NCBI GenBank assembly: GCA_963704545.1 | Contig: OY969915.1 | Coordinates: 372,001-436,000 of the forward strand | DNA from: VRUE01 sp963704545 | GTDB taxonomy: Bacteria; Actinomycetota; Thermoleophilia; Solirubrobacterales; 70-9 | DNA length: 64,000 bases | Reading direction: 5' to 3' | In this document: positions 7,888 through 16,939 of the stretch, in pieces | Numbering within the stretch: position 1 is the first letter of the stretch | How the letters are laid out: each line of letters opens with the position of its first letter | Notes under the pieces: generated by a model | Told to the model about the DNA's origin: nothing | Databases searched by the model: none | Seen by the model: only the letters and a program-made list of their open reading frames with translations | Position numbers and translations under genes: made by a program

Positions 7888-8463
7888 ATGGGACGAAAGC
7901 TTGCGAGTGGCCTGGCGCTGGCCGTGGCGACGGCGCTCCTGGCGGTTGGGTGCGGGGCCGATGGGAGCGGTGACTTCGGTGGCAAGCATCCCGATTATGC
8001 GACCGCTCTCGCCGGGTCGTCTCCCGCCCTCGCGACGCTGCACCGACAGGGAAATGAGCTGCTTCCAGGAGGGCTCGACGCCTACGAGAAGCGCATCCGG
8101 GCGTTGCGGGGTTACCCGGTCGTCGCCAACGTCTGGGCCTCCTGGTGCGGGCCCTGCCGCCTCGAGTTCCCGGCTTTTCAGCGGGCCTCGGCGGCCTACG
8201 GCAAGCGCGTGGCGTTCCTCGGCGTCAACAGCCAGGACTCGGAAGAGCACGCAAGCGCCTTCCTCGAAGAGGCCCCGGTTCCCTACCCCAGCTACAGCGA
8301 CCCCGATGAGGAGATCGCCAACGAGCTCGGCGCGTTCGGCCTGCCGGCGACCGCCTTCTACGACCGTGAGGGGGAACTGGCCTACCTCGACCTGAAGCCC
8401 TACCTCGAGGTCGAGGACCTGCGCGCCGACATCGAGCGCTACGCGCTCGGCGAAGGCGGATAA
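7888..8463 (+). CDS. TlpA/ResA-type thioredoxin-fold lipoprotein
   Basis: This 191-residue protein starts with a lipoprotein signal (basic MGRK, hydrophobic stretch, lipobox LAVGC with Cys22). A thioredoxin fold follows, with active site WASWCGPC (Cys87, Cys90) and the conserved cis-Pro region GLPATAFYD. Such extracytoplasmic reductants keep apocytochrome c cysteines reduced or rescue oxidised proteins. The heme and ccm genes a few kilobases upstream fit a cytochrome c role, but the gene is in a separate unit. The ATG at 7888 was chosen because a longer frame would place a charged stretch before the signal peptide. Confidence 0.88.
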   Translation: MGRKLASGLALAVATALLAVGCGADGSGDFGGKHPDYATALAGSSPALATLHRQGNELLPGGLDAYEKRIRALRGYPVVANVWASWCGPCRLEFPAFQRASAAYGKRVAFLGVNSQDSEEHASAFLEEAPVPYPSYSDPDEEIANELGAFGLPATAFYDREGELAYLDLKPYLEVEDLRADIERYALGEGG

Positions 8464-8470
8464 TCGAGCC

Positions 8471-8947
8471 ATGGACTTCTTCGTCGTCCTCGCCCTGATC
8501 GGAGTCGCCCTGCTGCTGACCGAGCTGCTGCTGCCGACCGGCGGCGTGCTGGCGGTGCTCGGCGCGGCGGGCCTGGTGGCCGGCGGAGTGGTCGCGCTGT
8601 CCTCCGACGCCAGCAACGCCGACTTCATCGGGCCGGCGCTGATCGCGCTCGGCCTGCTCTCGCTCGTCACCTTCTTCGTCATCGCCCGCAAGGTGCTCGA
8701 GGCGCACCGCGACGAGCCCGTGCGCACCGGCTCCGAGGAGCTGGTCGGGGCGCTCGCCGAGGCACGCACCACGCTCGACCCCGAGGGCCAGGTCTGGATC
8801 GAGGGCGCGCTCTGGCGGGCGCGCGTGGACGATGGCGATGAGCCGGTCCGCCTTGGGGATAGAGTCCGGGTCGACGCGGTCGAAGGGCTGACCCTTGTCG
8901 TCCGTCCCGCGTCGCCCCCCGGCCAGGCCGACGAAGGAGCAAGCTGA
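8471..8947 (+). CDS. NfeD-like membrane protein
   Basis: The protein has 158 residues. Two to three hydrophobic helices (about 1-20, 28-48 and 55-75) are followed by a soluble region in which LVGALAEARTTLDPEGQVWIEGALWRA is the usual start of the NfeD OB-fold. The family partners with SPFH/stomatin proteins in membrane microdomains. The next gene encodes such a protein and overlaps this stop by one base (TGATG), the classic nfeD-slipin arrangement. Confidence 0.9.
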   Translation: MDFFVVLALIGVALLLTELLLPTGGVLAVLGAAGLVAGGVVALSSDASNADFIGPALIALGLLSLVTFFVIARKVLEAHRDEPVRTGSEELVGALAEARTTLDPEGQVWIEGALWRARVDDGDEPVRLGDRVRVDAVEGLTLVVRPASPPGQADEGAS

Positions 8948-9732
8948 TGGAAGTCGCACTCGGAGTGCTGGTCGTCCTGGCGATCTTCGTCCTGATCGCC
9001 CTCGGCGCCTCGGTCAAGATCCTGCGCGAGTACGAACGCGGCGTCATCTTCCGCCTCGGCCGCCTGATCGCGACCAAGGGCCCGGGCCTGATCCTGCTGA
9101 TCCCCTTCGTCGACCGCATGGTCAAGGTGGACCTGCGCACGGTGACGCTCAACATCCCGCCGCAGGAGGTGATCACCCGCGACAACGTCCCCTCCAGCGT
9201 CAACGCCGTCGCCTACTTCCGCGTGGTCGACTCCAACCGGGCGATCGTCGAGGTCGAGAACTTCCTGCTGGCGACGTCGCAGATCGCGCAGACGGCGCTG
9301 CGCTCGGTGCTCGGCAAGGCCGAGCTCGACCAGTTGCTCTCCGAGCGCGAGCGGCTCAACGAAGAGCTGCAGAAGATCATCGACGAGTCGACCGAGCCCT
9401 GGGGCGTGAAGGTGACCGCGGTCGAGATCAAGGACGTCGAGATCCCCGAGCAGATGCAGCGGGCGATGGCGCGCCAGGCCGAGGCCGAGCGCGAGCGGCG
9501 AGCCAAGATCATCAACTCCGAGGGCGAGTACCAGGCGGCGCAGAAGCTCACCGACGCGGCCGACATCATCAGCACCAACCCCGCCTCGCTGCAGTTGCGC
9601 TACCTGCAGACCCTGCTGGAGATCGGCAGCAACCAGAACACGACGATCGTCTTCCCGCTGCCGATGGACGTGATCGAGCCGTTCCTGCGTGCCGCCGGGG
9701 GCGAGGGGCCTTCCCAGCCGCCCACCAGTTGA
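8947..9732 (+). CDS. SPFH/band-7 family protein (slipin/stomatin-like)
   Basis: This 261-residue protein has one N-terminal membrane helix (about 4-24). The slipin core then follows: YERGVIFRLGRL, GPGLILLIPFVDRM, VTLNIPPQEVITRDNV, and the coiled AMARQAEAERERRAKIINSEGE. The end, NQNTTIVFPLPMD, is also typical. Slipins scaffold membrane domains and are paired with NfeD-type proteins, as here. The stop codon overlaps the TTG start of the GalT-like gene, so the three genes are probably translated from one message. Confidence 0.94.
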   Translation: MEVALGVLVVLAIFVLIALGASVKILREYERGVIFRLGRLIATKGPGLILLIPFVDRMVKVDLRTVTLNIPPQEVITRDNVPSSVNAVAYFRVVDSNRAIVEVENFLLATSQIAQTALRSVLGKAELDQLLSERERLNEELQKIIDESTEPWGVKVTAVEIKDVEIPEQMQRAMARQAEAERERRAKIINSEGEYQAAQKLTDAADIISTNPASLQLRYLQTLLEIGSNQNTTIVFPLPMDVIEPFLRAAGGEGPSQPPTS

Positions 9733-10775
9733 GCGCGCCCGAGCTCCGCATCGACCAGCTCACCGGGCTGCCGGCGATCCTGGCGCCGGGGCGGGCGGAT
9801 CGTCCCGACAGCTTCCAGACGAAGGCGAGCGAGCCGAAGGGGCCGGACAACTGCCCCTTCTGCGAGGGACGGGAGGACCGCACCCCGCCCGAGGCGTACG
9901 CGACCAGGCCGGGGGGCGGCGCGGCGGACACGCCTGGCTGGGCGACACGGGTGGTGCCGAACCTCTACCCAGCGCTGGGCGAGGGGGCGGATGCAGGTGC
10001 GGCCGCGACCGGGGGCGGGGCGGGGGCCTTCGCCAGCACCGGCGATCCGCTGCTGCAGTCGCGCCGCTCCGGCGAGCCCGACCTCTTCGCCTCGCGGCCG
10101 GCCACGGGCGTCCACGAGGTGATCGTCAACGCGCCCCAGCACGCGACAGCGATGGCGGAGCTGGACGAGACCCAGGTCGCCGCCGCGGTGGAGACCTGGC
10201 GCGAGCGGATGCGCGCCCACGGCGAGGCCGCCTACGTGCAGCTGATCGTCAACGAGGGCGGCGGGGCCGGCGCCTCCCTGGAGCACACCCATGCCCAGCT
10301 GTACGCACTCGACTTCGTTCCGGCCGCCGTCGCGCGAGAGCGCGAGCGGGCCGGTGCCTACGCGGAACGGACCGCGGGCGGCAGCCTGCTCAGCGACATC
10401 CTGGTCGAGGAGGTGCGCCGCCGCGAGCGGCTGGTGGCGATCGACGAGGAGGCGGCGCTGATCTGCCCCTGGGCCTCGCGCTCGCCCTTCGAGCTGCGCG
10501 TGGTGCCGCGCGCGGCGGCGGGGAGCTTCGCCGAGGACACGGCGGGCGCCGGGATGATCCACACCGCCCTGCGCCTGCTCGCGAAGCGCTTCGACAGCTC
10601 GCCCGAGCTCAACCTCTGGGTCCGCACGGCGCCGCGCGGGACCGACCACTTCCACTGGCACGTCGACGTCGCGCCGCGGCTCAGCGTCAAGGCGGCCTTC
10701 GAGTTCGCCACCGGCGTCGACATCGACACCTACCCGCCGGAGCGGGCCGCGGCGGACCTGAGAGAGTGCCTCTGA
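9729..10775 (+). CDS. galT: GalT-like HIT-superfamily nucleotidyltransferase (UDP-glucose--hexose-1-phosphate uridylyltransferase family)
   Basis: The 348-residue protein has a metal-type CPFC (42-45), RVVPNLYPAL (74-83), and the active-site HIT-like motif LEHTHAQLYAL (His186 and His188 in HTHAQ), plus a second HFHWHVDV motif near residue 308. GalT exchanges UMP between UDP-glucose and galactose-1-phosphate. Related ADP-glucose or ATP adenylyltransferases share these motifs, so the exact substrate is open. A glycine/alanine-rich stretch of about 30 residues (84-105) looks like a lineage insertion. Start is TTG 9729, overlapping the slipin stop. No other Leloir gene is in the window. Confidence 0.82.
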   Translation: MSAPELRIDQLTGLPAILAPGRADRPDSFQTKASEPKGPDNCPFCEGREDRTPPEAYATRPGGGAADTPGWATRVVPNLYPALGEGADAGAAATGGGAGAFASTGDPLLQSRRSGEPDLFASRPATGVHEVIVNAPQHATAMAELDETQVAAAVETWRERMRAHGEAAYVQLIVNEGGGAGASLEHTHAQLYALDFVPAAVARERERAGAYAERTAGGSLLSDILVEEVRRRERLVAIDEEAALICPWASRSPFELRVVPRAAAGSFAEDTAGAGMIHTALRLLAKRFDSSPELNLWVRTAPRGTDHFHWHVDVAPRLSVKAAFEFATGVDIDTYPPERAAADLRECL

Positions 10776-11401
10776 TGACCCCCAACCCGAGACCGATCCC
10801 GCGCTTCATCGCCGACTCGACCCAGGAGGGAATCCCGCACGGGCGCTTCGCGGAGCGGCTGACCGAGGCGTTCCGGGAGGCGTGTGCGGGGATCGAGGAC
10901 CTGCCGGGGGGCGTCGAGCTGCCGGCAGAGCTCGACTGGTTCCCCGAGCGCGCCTGGGGCGGGCGTGGGTGGGTGCCCTGCACTGCCCGAGTCGACGGTC
11001 CCGAGGGCTCGCTGGAGCTCTTCGGCCACGTCTCCTACGTCCAGCCCACGGAGGGCGAGCCGTCCGACTTCCGAGCCGAGGCCGACTTCACAGACGTCCT
11101 CGCCGAGGACAACCCGGACTGGAGGATCGACCTCAACGACGAGGTGATCGGCCGCTGGCGGGGCGAGAACGGCCGCGCCGGCGCGGTCACCCTCGTCTGG
11201 GGCCGCCCCCTGGTCGGGGGCGCCGTCGCCGCCACGGCGGAACTGGAGCTGGAGACCGTCGACCAGGAGATCGTCTCCAACGGCCGCTTCACCCTGCTCG
11301 CCCTCGATGCCCTCGAGGGCTACGGCGACGAGATCTTCATGCAGATAAAGCTCTGGAGCCGGCGCGCAGTCGAGCTGGCTTCGGAGAGCCTCTACGAATA
11401 G
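10775..11401 (+). CDS. Conserved hypothetical protein
   Basis: I do not recognise this 208-residue soluble protein. It begins MTPNPRPIPRFIADS, has no signal peptide or membrane segment, and contains alternating strands with several Trp and Gly (WGGRGWVPCTARV, LELFGHVSYVQP), suggesting a beta-rich domain. Its ATG overlaps the GalT-like stop (TGATG), so it belongs to the NfeD-slipin-galT operon. It is the last gene before the GC content falls and the accessory region begins. Confidence 0.75.
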   Translation: MTPNPRPIPRFIADSTQEGIPHGRFAERLTEAFREACAGIEDLPGGVELPAELDWFPERAWGGRGWVPCTARVDGPEGSLELFGHVSYVQPTEGEPSDFRAEADFTDVLAEDNPDWRIDLNDEVIGRWRGENGRAGAVTLVWGRPLVGGAVAATAELELETVDQEIVSNGRFTLLALDALEGYGDEIFMQIKLWSRRAVELASESLYE

Positions 11402-11427
11402 CCCCGGCTCAGGGGGTTGGGGCCGGG

Positions 11428-12819
11428 TCAACGCACTGCGCTACGGCGTGCGGGGAGTCGTGCTTCGCCGATCGTCGGCACGGTGTAGCGGCTGTACGAG
11501 ACATCGGCTCCGGAGTCGTTGACCGCTTCGACCTCGCAACGAATGCGTAGGGACACATCCTCACGGCCAATCCGGAACAGATTTGCGGCCCTGGCATCAG
11601 TCTGCGTCTCGAACCCGTTCTCGAACCAGGCGAACCTGTGAATGGGTGGCGAATAGGAACCCCAATCTCCCGGCATGCATTTGTAAAGACCACGGTGCAC
11701 CAGTCGGATCGAGGGCCGTTTGGCTACAACCGGGGCCGCACATGACGTTCGGTCGTTGCGGACAGTCACGACCACGCCGCCTTCAGGCAAACGGACTGTG
11801 CGCCGTTGAGAGGCGTCGTAGACCACCGCTCCCCCACCGGTCTCGCCGAGATACAACACGCAGGAGGGGATGCGCAGGCCTTCAGGGCGTTGTGAGGTCC
11901 AGGTGATAAAAGCCGGCCGCGCGTACAAACCCAGAATCGTCTGCCCGAAGACCGTCGGCGGGGAAATCGCCTTGCCGTCTGCGGCACGCACGCCCTCCCT
12001 ATGAGCGATCGTAAAAACAGAGAAGACGAGGATCAGCAGACCGACGGCCAGTGCGGGTGCCCAGACAACCGTGAAGTCGCTGACCCTAAAACGAAGATGG
12101 CGAGGTTGAACCCCCAATCCGCCTTTCCTGAAACGAAGCGAGAAGACGATGGCGAGAAGCGGAAAGACAACCAATGCCCAGGCCGTCGGATCTTGGCCCT
12201 CCAGCGGGGAGGCGGCAAACCACCAAGCCAGAGACGCGCAAATGGCCAGCCCGCAAACCGCGAAGAACTTGGGCCAGTTTCCCCCCTCGTCGAGCTTGGC
12301 GTCAAGGGCGAAAAGTGCCGGAACGTAAGGGGCAACAACACCGGCGATCAGAATGGTTATAGAAAAGATGCACACGACACCGCCGACAACTGAGCGCGCG
12401 AGTATTTGCGCGGTCGTGATGCCAACGGCGTCCGGTGTCGTATCGAGTGCCCGATAAAAGGAGGCGTAGGCGACTCCATAGAAAGCGGTGGCGAGAATTC
12501 CCGCCAAGCCAATGACCGCGGCATAGTGGTCGAAGAACCAGCCGGCCGCGCGACGCAGTGAGATCTCAGCTTGGCTTTTGACGCCGAGCCAATCGCCGAG
12601 GTCAGCCATGGCGTCGTCGAGTTTCGGAAGGTTTTCCCGGCGGGTTTTGAACGCGGCGCGCCAGCCCAAGAGAAGACCGCCCAGTATCTCCCCGCTGAGC
12701 TCGTGCTGGCGAGCACTCCGGTTGACCAATTGCGACACCCGCTCTTTGACAACAGAGAGATCGTCTGACCCGTACGCCTCAACCAGATCTGCAGAAACCA
12801 AGTCCGCTGGAGTTGGCAC
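11428..12819 (-). CDS. Hypothetical multi-span membrane protein
   Basis: The function of this 463-residue protein is unknown. The first 90 residues are soluble and helical. Five membrane segments follow (about 99-120, 144-168, 184-203, 212-229 and 249-269), then a C-terminal extracytoplasmic or cytoplasmic domain of about 190 residues with five cysteines (positions implied by SCVLYLGE, TSCAAP, YKCMPG, IRCEVE). Codon use is visibly less GC-rich than in the neighbours at 1-11 kb, which suggests transfer. It diverges from the 12966 gene across a 146-base AT-richer gap and shows no link to a known transporter. Confidence 0.75.
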   Translation of the reverse strand: MPTPADLVSADLVEAYGSDDLSVVKERVSQLVNRSARQHELSGEILGGLLLGWRAAFKTRRENLPKLDDAMADLGDWLGVKSQAEISLRRAAGWFFDHYAAVIGLAGILATAFYGVAYASFYRALDTTPDAVGITTAQILARSVVGGVVCIFSITILIAGVVAPYVPALFALDAKLDEGGNWPKFFAVCGLAICASLAWWFAASPLEGQDPTAWALVVFPLLAIVFSLRFRKGGLGVQPRHLRFRVSDFTVVWAPALAVGLLILVFSVFTIAHREGVRAADGKAISPPTVFGQTILGLYARPAFITWTSQRPEGLRIPSCVLYLGETGGGAVVYDASQRRTVRLPEGGVVVTVRNDRTSCAAPVVAKRPSIRLVHRGLYKCMPGDWGSYSPPIHRFAWFENGFETQTDARAANLFRIGREDVSLRIRCEVEAVNDSGADVSYSRYTVPTIGEARLPARRSAVR

Positions 12820-12903
12820 CAGGCAAATCTATTCGATTTCTCCTGTCCTATGGAGTTTTCCCGCCAAGCCGACCTACTGCCCGCTAGGCCCACCTAATGG
12901 ATG

Positions 12904-12925
12904 AATTGGGTCATATTGCCCAATT
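12904..12925. promoter_or_regulatory. Possible operator: AATTGGG/CCCAATT inverted repeat
   Basis: A 7-bp perfect inverted repeat (12904-12910 and 12919-12925) with an 8-base AT-rich spacer lies in the gap between two divergent genes. Its size and spacing suit a dimeric repressor. No regulator gene is adjacent, so the call is tentative. Confidence 0.3.
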
Positions 12926-12965
12926 TCACCGCAAAACACTCCAATCAATGTAAGACTTTCGCCGC

Positions 12966-13706
12966 ATGGCAGTGCAGGGGCTAGACAGCGTGGGGGCTTT
13001 CGCATCTCGTGTCTTTGGACGCGAACGGCGGTCACTCGCAAACAAGCGTCCGTCACCTCTGGGGGCGGCAAGCGAAAACCCGGTTGCGAGCGGCTACTAC
13101 CTCGGCAATCGGCACGAACTCATTCACCGTCACCACGAGGCTATCACCATCAGTCCCGATCAGACCGGTCGCTGGCAGCTCACCATCGACCTCGAACTGC
13201 CTGAAGACGCAGAGGCCGCATATGAATCACACGACGACGAATCAAACTTCATCTTTCCACTGATCTTCCTGAAGAAGACCGAAGGGCGAACGGGCTTTGG
13301 CGCCCGCGACGAGGAGGGCAAGGTACTGACACTTGCCAACCGGCGAACCTGCAACAAAATCTCCGCTGCGGCGGCCACCAATGCTGCGAACCGTCTGCTT
13401 GCTGAAAAAGGCATCACGGAACTGCCTCAGGAGAATCTCCAATACATCCTGTGGTGCGTAACGTCCTGGCGCCCCTACGGGGCAGCGGTGATCCTCAACG
13501 AGCTGCTCGAAAGACTTAATAGTTCGAACCATGAGGTCATCGAGGCTTGGCAGGAGGGTGGGTTCGTTCAGGATTTGGAAATGCTCGTCGATCACTCGCT
13601 TGTTTGGACGCCTCTGCGCGGCGCGCCAGGCGAACGCCGGTCGATCGACGTGCATCAAGATCTTCGAGCTCCTGCGCAGGCCGTTGCTGCGCTGGAAGCT
13701 GGGTGA
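12966..13706 (+). CDS. N-terminal part of a large membrane protein, apparently frameshifted
   Basis: In this 246-residue reading frame residues 40-220 look like a coherent domain (SGYYLGNRHEL, FIFPLIFLKKTEG, FGARDEEGKVLTLANR, LVWTPLR). The pattern 'FPL-LxKx-D-xGxxL' followed by 'LLW-PL' belongs, as far as I recall, to a family of actinobacterial proteins. In those proteins this domain continues into an R-x2-SYHFE domain and membrane helices. Here those parts are found in the next frame (13531-15315). After about residue 225 (DVHQDL) this frame turns into Ala-rich shadow sequence, which places a +1 frame change near 13650-13700. Confidence 0.6.
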   Translation: MAVQGLDSVGAFASRVFGRERRSLANKRPSPLGAASENPVASGYYLGNRHELIHRHHEAITISPDQTGRWQLTIDLELPEDAEAAYESHDDESNFIFPLIFLKKTEGRTGFGARDEEGKVLTLANRRTCNKISAAAATNAANRLLAEKGITELPQENLQYILWCVTSWRPYGAAVILNELLERLNSSNHEVIEAWQEGGFVQDLEMLVDHSLVWTPLRGAPGERRSIDVHQDLRAPAQAVAALEAG

Positions 13707-15315
13707 GCTGAAACGGCCGAGTCGACCGCGTCTGCGCCGGCTTAAGGCGCGCAAGTTCGACGACCGCTCCCTCCATCTCAACACCGGCTCTATCAGGTAC
13801 GGTCGGCGTGGCATCGGCCGGATCAGCTTCTCGGTGCTCGGTGAGCGCATAGCCCAACCGCTCGCCTGGATGCCGATCGAGTTCGACTTTCCCACCATCT
13901 ACACACGGCGCTGCTCCTCTTATCACTTCGAACTTATCTGCCCGCGCGGCCTCAGCCCGCGTGGAATCAAGCTCGCGACCAGCGAAGAGGGGCGCAGGCG
14001 CCTCGAAGGGAGGACGATCCTCGGCACAGGCGCGGCGGAGGTCTACCTTCCGGGCGGTCGCTCGGCTGGCGATGTGATGTTCAGGGCCACGGTCGGCGTG
14101 GGACACGGCGCCTTTCCAGTTCTCTGGTTCTTGATGGGGGCGATCACCGCCACGATGCTGTGGGTGCTCGCCGCGACCAACTCGACGGACCTGCTCCTCG
14201 GCAAAAATTCCAACAGTCGCAACGAGATCGCCGCCGGGATCCTCCTGATCGTGCCGGCGCTCATCGCGGCCGTGGTGATCAGCTCGGAGGAAGAACCGGT
14301 CAGCAGGCTCTTGGGCGGCGCCCGCATCCTGCTCCTCGTCACCGGGCTTTGTGCTGTCGGAGCCGCCACGGTGCTAATCGGGACCCACCCCTTTGGAGAG
14401 GCACCAAGAGCGACCTGGACTGCCTGCGCGACGATTGCCACCGCGGCCATGGTGCCGCTGGCGACCAGCTGGCTGCTCTCTCTGCGCTGGGTGTGGAGAG
14501 GCCTCGAACGTCTCAACGGGACCAAGCGGCAATACCTCGCCCTCCTCGTGCTGATTGTGGTCGCCGGCGGGATCACCCTCGGCCTGGAGCACGTCGGCGA
14601 CGGCCTTTTCCGCGGTTTGCTCGCGGTCTCGCTGGTAACGCTCTCAATCCCGCTGATCCTCTTGGCGAGCAACCGCTTGGCGGTTCCGCTGAACTCCAAC
14701 CGCTTCTATGTATCCCTGGGCGCCCTGGGCGCCGCCATAGGGTGCATTGCCTTGGGCTGCATCGAGATGCGCGGGGCAATCGATCCCGCGGCCTCCCGCC
14801 ACGAGACAGCAGAGCCTCAATTCCTGTACCTCCTCCTGATCGCGTTGGGAGCCGGCATCGCGCTGACGAGCAGCACTTGGTGGACTCGGCAGAAGCCGGG
14901 CTCGGTTCATATCGCTCCCGCGGCGTGCAAGCTGGTGATAGCGGGTGAGCGAATTCGCGATCTACCCAAACTCAGGGCCAAGGACGAGCGCAAGTTGTCT
15001 TGGTGGCAAGCTGTCAAGACGGAACTCTTCGGCCTCGACGCCAAGGACGAAGGCGGGTTCAAACCGACTACCGGCCGAGGCATTGAACGAGGTGTCGTCG
15101 CAGAGCCTGTCGCCAATACTGAAGCCGATTGGTCCTCCGGCGTGCGCTCCACTGTCAGACTCCCCCCCTACGAAGAGGGCGAGTTCGCGCATTTCTGTGA
15201 GGTAGCCGAAGAAGACCCAAGGCACTCCGGACTCGACCAAGACGAGCACGAGATCCGGCGGCGAATCAAGAGCTATATGGATGCTCTGAGCGTCGCCGAT
15301 GCAGCAAGCAAATAG
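13531..15315 (+). CDS. C-terminal part of a large membrane protein, apparently frameshifted
   Basis: The frame has 594 codons, but the first 40-50 residues are not credible protein. From about residue 46 (FELLRRPLLRWKLGEL) it is coherent. A soluble section containing SSYHFELICPRGLSPRGIKL is followed by about eight membrane segments between residues 195 and 455, then a soluble tail of about 140 residues ending SVADAASK. It completes the domain order begun in 12966-13706, so the two are best read as one gene of about 780 codons broken by a frame change. The stop lies at the first bases of the tRNA-linked 60-bp repeat (15316). Confidence 0.65.
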   Translation: MRSSRLGRRVGSFRIWKCSSITRLFGRLCAARQANAGRSTCIKIFELLRRPLLRWKLGELKRPSRPRLRRLKARKFDDRSLHLNTGSIRYGRRGIGRISFSVLGERIAQPLAWMPIEFDFPTIYTRRCSSYHFELICPRGLSPRGIKLATSEEGRRRLEGRTILGTGAAEVYLPGGRSAGDVMFRATVGVGHGAFPVLWFLMGAITATMLWVLAATNSTDLLLGKNSNSRNEIAAGILLIVPALIAAVVISSEEEPVSRLLGGARILLLVTGLCAVGAATVLIGTHPFGEAPRATWTACATIATAAMVPLATSWLLSLRWVWRGLERLNGTKRQYLALLVLIVVAGGITLGLEHVGDGLFRGLLAVSLVTLSIPLILLASNRLAVPLNSNRFYVSLGALGAAIGCIALGCIEMRGAIDPAASRHETAEPQFLYLLLIALGAGIALTSSTWWTRQKPGSVHIAPAACKLVIAGERIRDLPKLRAKDERKLSWWQAVKTELFGLDAKDEGGFKPTTGRGIERGVVAEPVANTEADWSSGVRSTVRLPPYEEGEFAHFCEVAEEDPRHSGLDQDEHEIRRRIKSYMDALSVADAASK

Positions 15316-15375
<60 letters not shown>

Positions 15376-15544
15376 CGAGTTGGGGGAGTGCGTGTTATCG
15401 GCTCTGTAAAGCGGTTGGTGCGGAGCCACATGGGACTGCGGATTCGCGTCGATTGCCGCGGTTCCATTCTGATTTGGGCAGCGAGATCGCCCCGCTGCCC
15501 AATGAGCGCCGACGACAAAAGATTCCGCCGGAAACGGCACTAAC

Positions 15545-16021
15545 GTGGAGGGGGTGGCAGGGGAGTTCGAGAAACTGGCCTATGAGGCTGCACTTCGCGG
15601 CCTCGACAAGCAGGAGGGCCTGCTCGAAGAGCTGCGGTCCCGAACTGGTGTGCTCTTGGCTGCTTCCTCGCTTGCCGCCTCCTTTCTCGGACAACAGGCA
15701 TTTCAGAACCCAAGTCCTCGAGGCCTTGCGATCGCCGCCCTGGGTGCGTTCGTGGTCTCGATCGCCGCGAGCGTCTTCATCCTGCTGCCGAAGAAGAACC
15801 TGATCTTCGCCGAGGCCGGTGCCGGCCTGTACGAGGGCCTCTATGCATTTCGCGACGACATGCCCGAGGTTTATCGTCGCCTGGCCTACGACCTAGACCT
15901 GTTCTGGGATTCCAACGACACGAAGATCAAGTGGCTAACCCGCGCCTACACTGTCGCCGCAACGGCCCTCGTGGTTGAGATTCTTTCCTTGGCTGCCCTA
16001 CTGGGCGATAACATCTTCTAG
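15545..16021 (+). CDS. Hypothetical protein with two membrane helices
   Basis: The product is 158 residues long with a GTG start after GGAG-poor sequence. An N-terminal helix (FEKLAYEAALRGLDKQEGLLEELR) is followed by two membrane segments (about 34-50 and 58-78), an amphipathic middle (LYEGLYAFRDDMPEVYRRLAYDLD) and a third hydrophobic stretch near the C terminus (about 134-153). The layout recalls the small helical-hairpin membrane proteins (SLATT/2TM-like) associated with conflict systems, but I see no diagnostic motif. It lies between the truncated and the intact tRNA-Arg, at the left edge of the island. Confidence 0.65.
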   Translation: MEGVAGEFEKLAYEAALRGLDKQEGLLEELRSRTGVLLAASSLAASFLGQQAFQNPSPRGLAIAALGAFVVSIAASVFILLPKKNLIFAEAGAGLYEGLYAFRDDMPEVYRRLAYDLDLFWDSNDTKIKWLTRAYTVAATALVVEILSLAALLGDNIF

Positions 16022-16189
16022 CAATGGCAGAAGCACCCAAGCCCCAAACTGGAAGCGGCGGAACCCCACCGCCCCCCCCTCCGCCTACTCCGGGCCTCGG
16101 TCGCCCCGAGACTCGCGGCGGCTGATCCCGGTCGGTTAGTAGCGCCACCCGAGCCCACGGCCCGAGCCCTCCCAACCCCCATCTCAGGC

Positions 16190-16283
<94 letters not shown>

Positions 16284-16452
16284 CTTCTAAGAGTCGCTTG
16301 TAGCGCCAAATTGGACGCCTATCGGGCCCGGCCCTAGCGTTGTTCCTACCCGTTCCTACTCCTTCGACGGAAACCGGCCTATCCGGGAAACGCCAGCGTG
16401 TCACGGCAAATGCGCCCACTACCCGCACTGGAGTTGTATGAGCCAAACTGCG

Positions 16453-16938
16453 TCAGGCAGCGCGGCCGCAGCTACTTCCGGTTCCAGGGGTGATCGCGGC
16501 GACTTTCGAGGCGAAATCACGCGCCGCAGCGGCCCGCTCGATCGCGGGGCCAAACTGGGCGACATCCGAAGGGTCCAGCCAACGCAGGATCTCGGCATGC
16601 TCCGGGATGCCGTCAGGTATGACCGCATCAGCGCTCAGCTTAATCACGACGAAGCCGTTAGGCGGAACCTTTTCGTTACTGAGTCTGATCTCTTCGGCGA
16701 TCCAGTCGCTCCGAGCGGTGTCTTTGCCGGCGAGCAGCACCGTCACGGAGGATCCGTTGACCTGCTCCCTGATACTGCGCATGATGTAGTCGCGGTTCGT
16801 GCTGTCGACTGGCTTGATCAGGTGGCGACCGGAGAATTTCAAGTCGATGTTTGGAGCATGACTCATTAGCTGCAGCCCGCGAGCCTTGTCTACATCGTTG
16901 TGCTGAAAAGAGATAAATGCGTGGCGGATCTTTGCCAT
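16453..16938 (-). CDS. ThsB-like TIR-domain protein (DUF1863/MTH538 type)
   Basis: This protein of 161 residues starts MAKIRHAFISFQHNDVDKAR, the beta-A/alpha-A of the MTH538-type TIR fold. YIMRSIREQVNGSSVTVLLAGKDTARSDWIAEEI then follows, with the conserved Ser-Val-Leu-x-Gly and Trp-x2-Glu-Glu-Ile. Proteins of this family include ThsB of Thoeris, which makes a cyclic ADP-ribose isomer from NAD on phage infection. Family membership is fairly clear from the motifs; a Thoeris function is not, because no SIR2-type ThsA is present. It follows the zinc-ribbon gene by one base on the same strand, so the two are almost certainly co-expressed. Confidence 0.75.
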   Translation of the reverse strand: MAKIRHAFISFQHNDVDKARGLQLMSHAPNIDLKFSGRHLIKPVDSTNRDYIMRSIREQVNGSSVTVLLAGKDTARSDWIAEEIRLSNEKVPPNGFVVIKLSADAVIPDGIPEHAEILRWLDPSDVAQFGPAIERAAAARDFASKVAAITPGTGSSCGRAA

Positions 16939-16939
16939 T

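Noticed and set aside
16453..16938. Standard Thoeris system
   Set aside because: The TIR gene fits ThsB, but no SIR2-SLOG ThsA gene is present; the SLOG protein nearby has a different enzyme domain, so the name Thoeris is not used.
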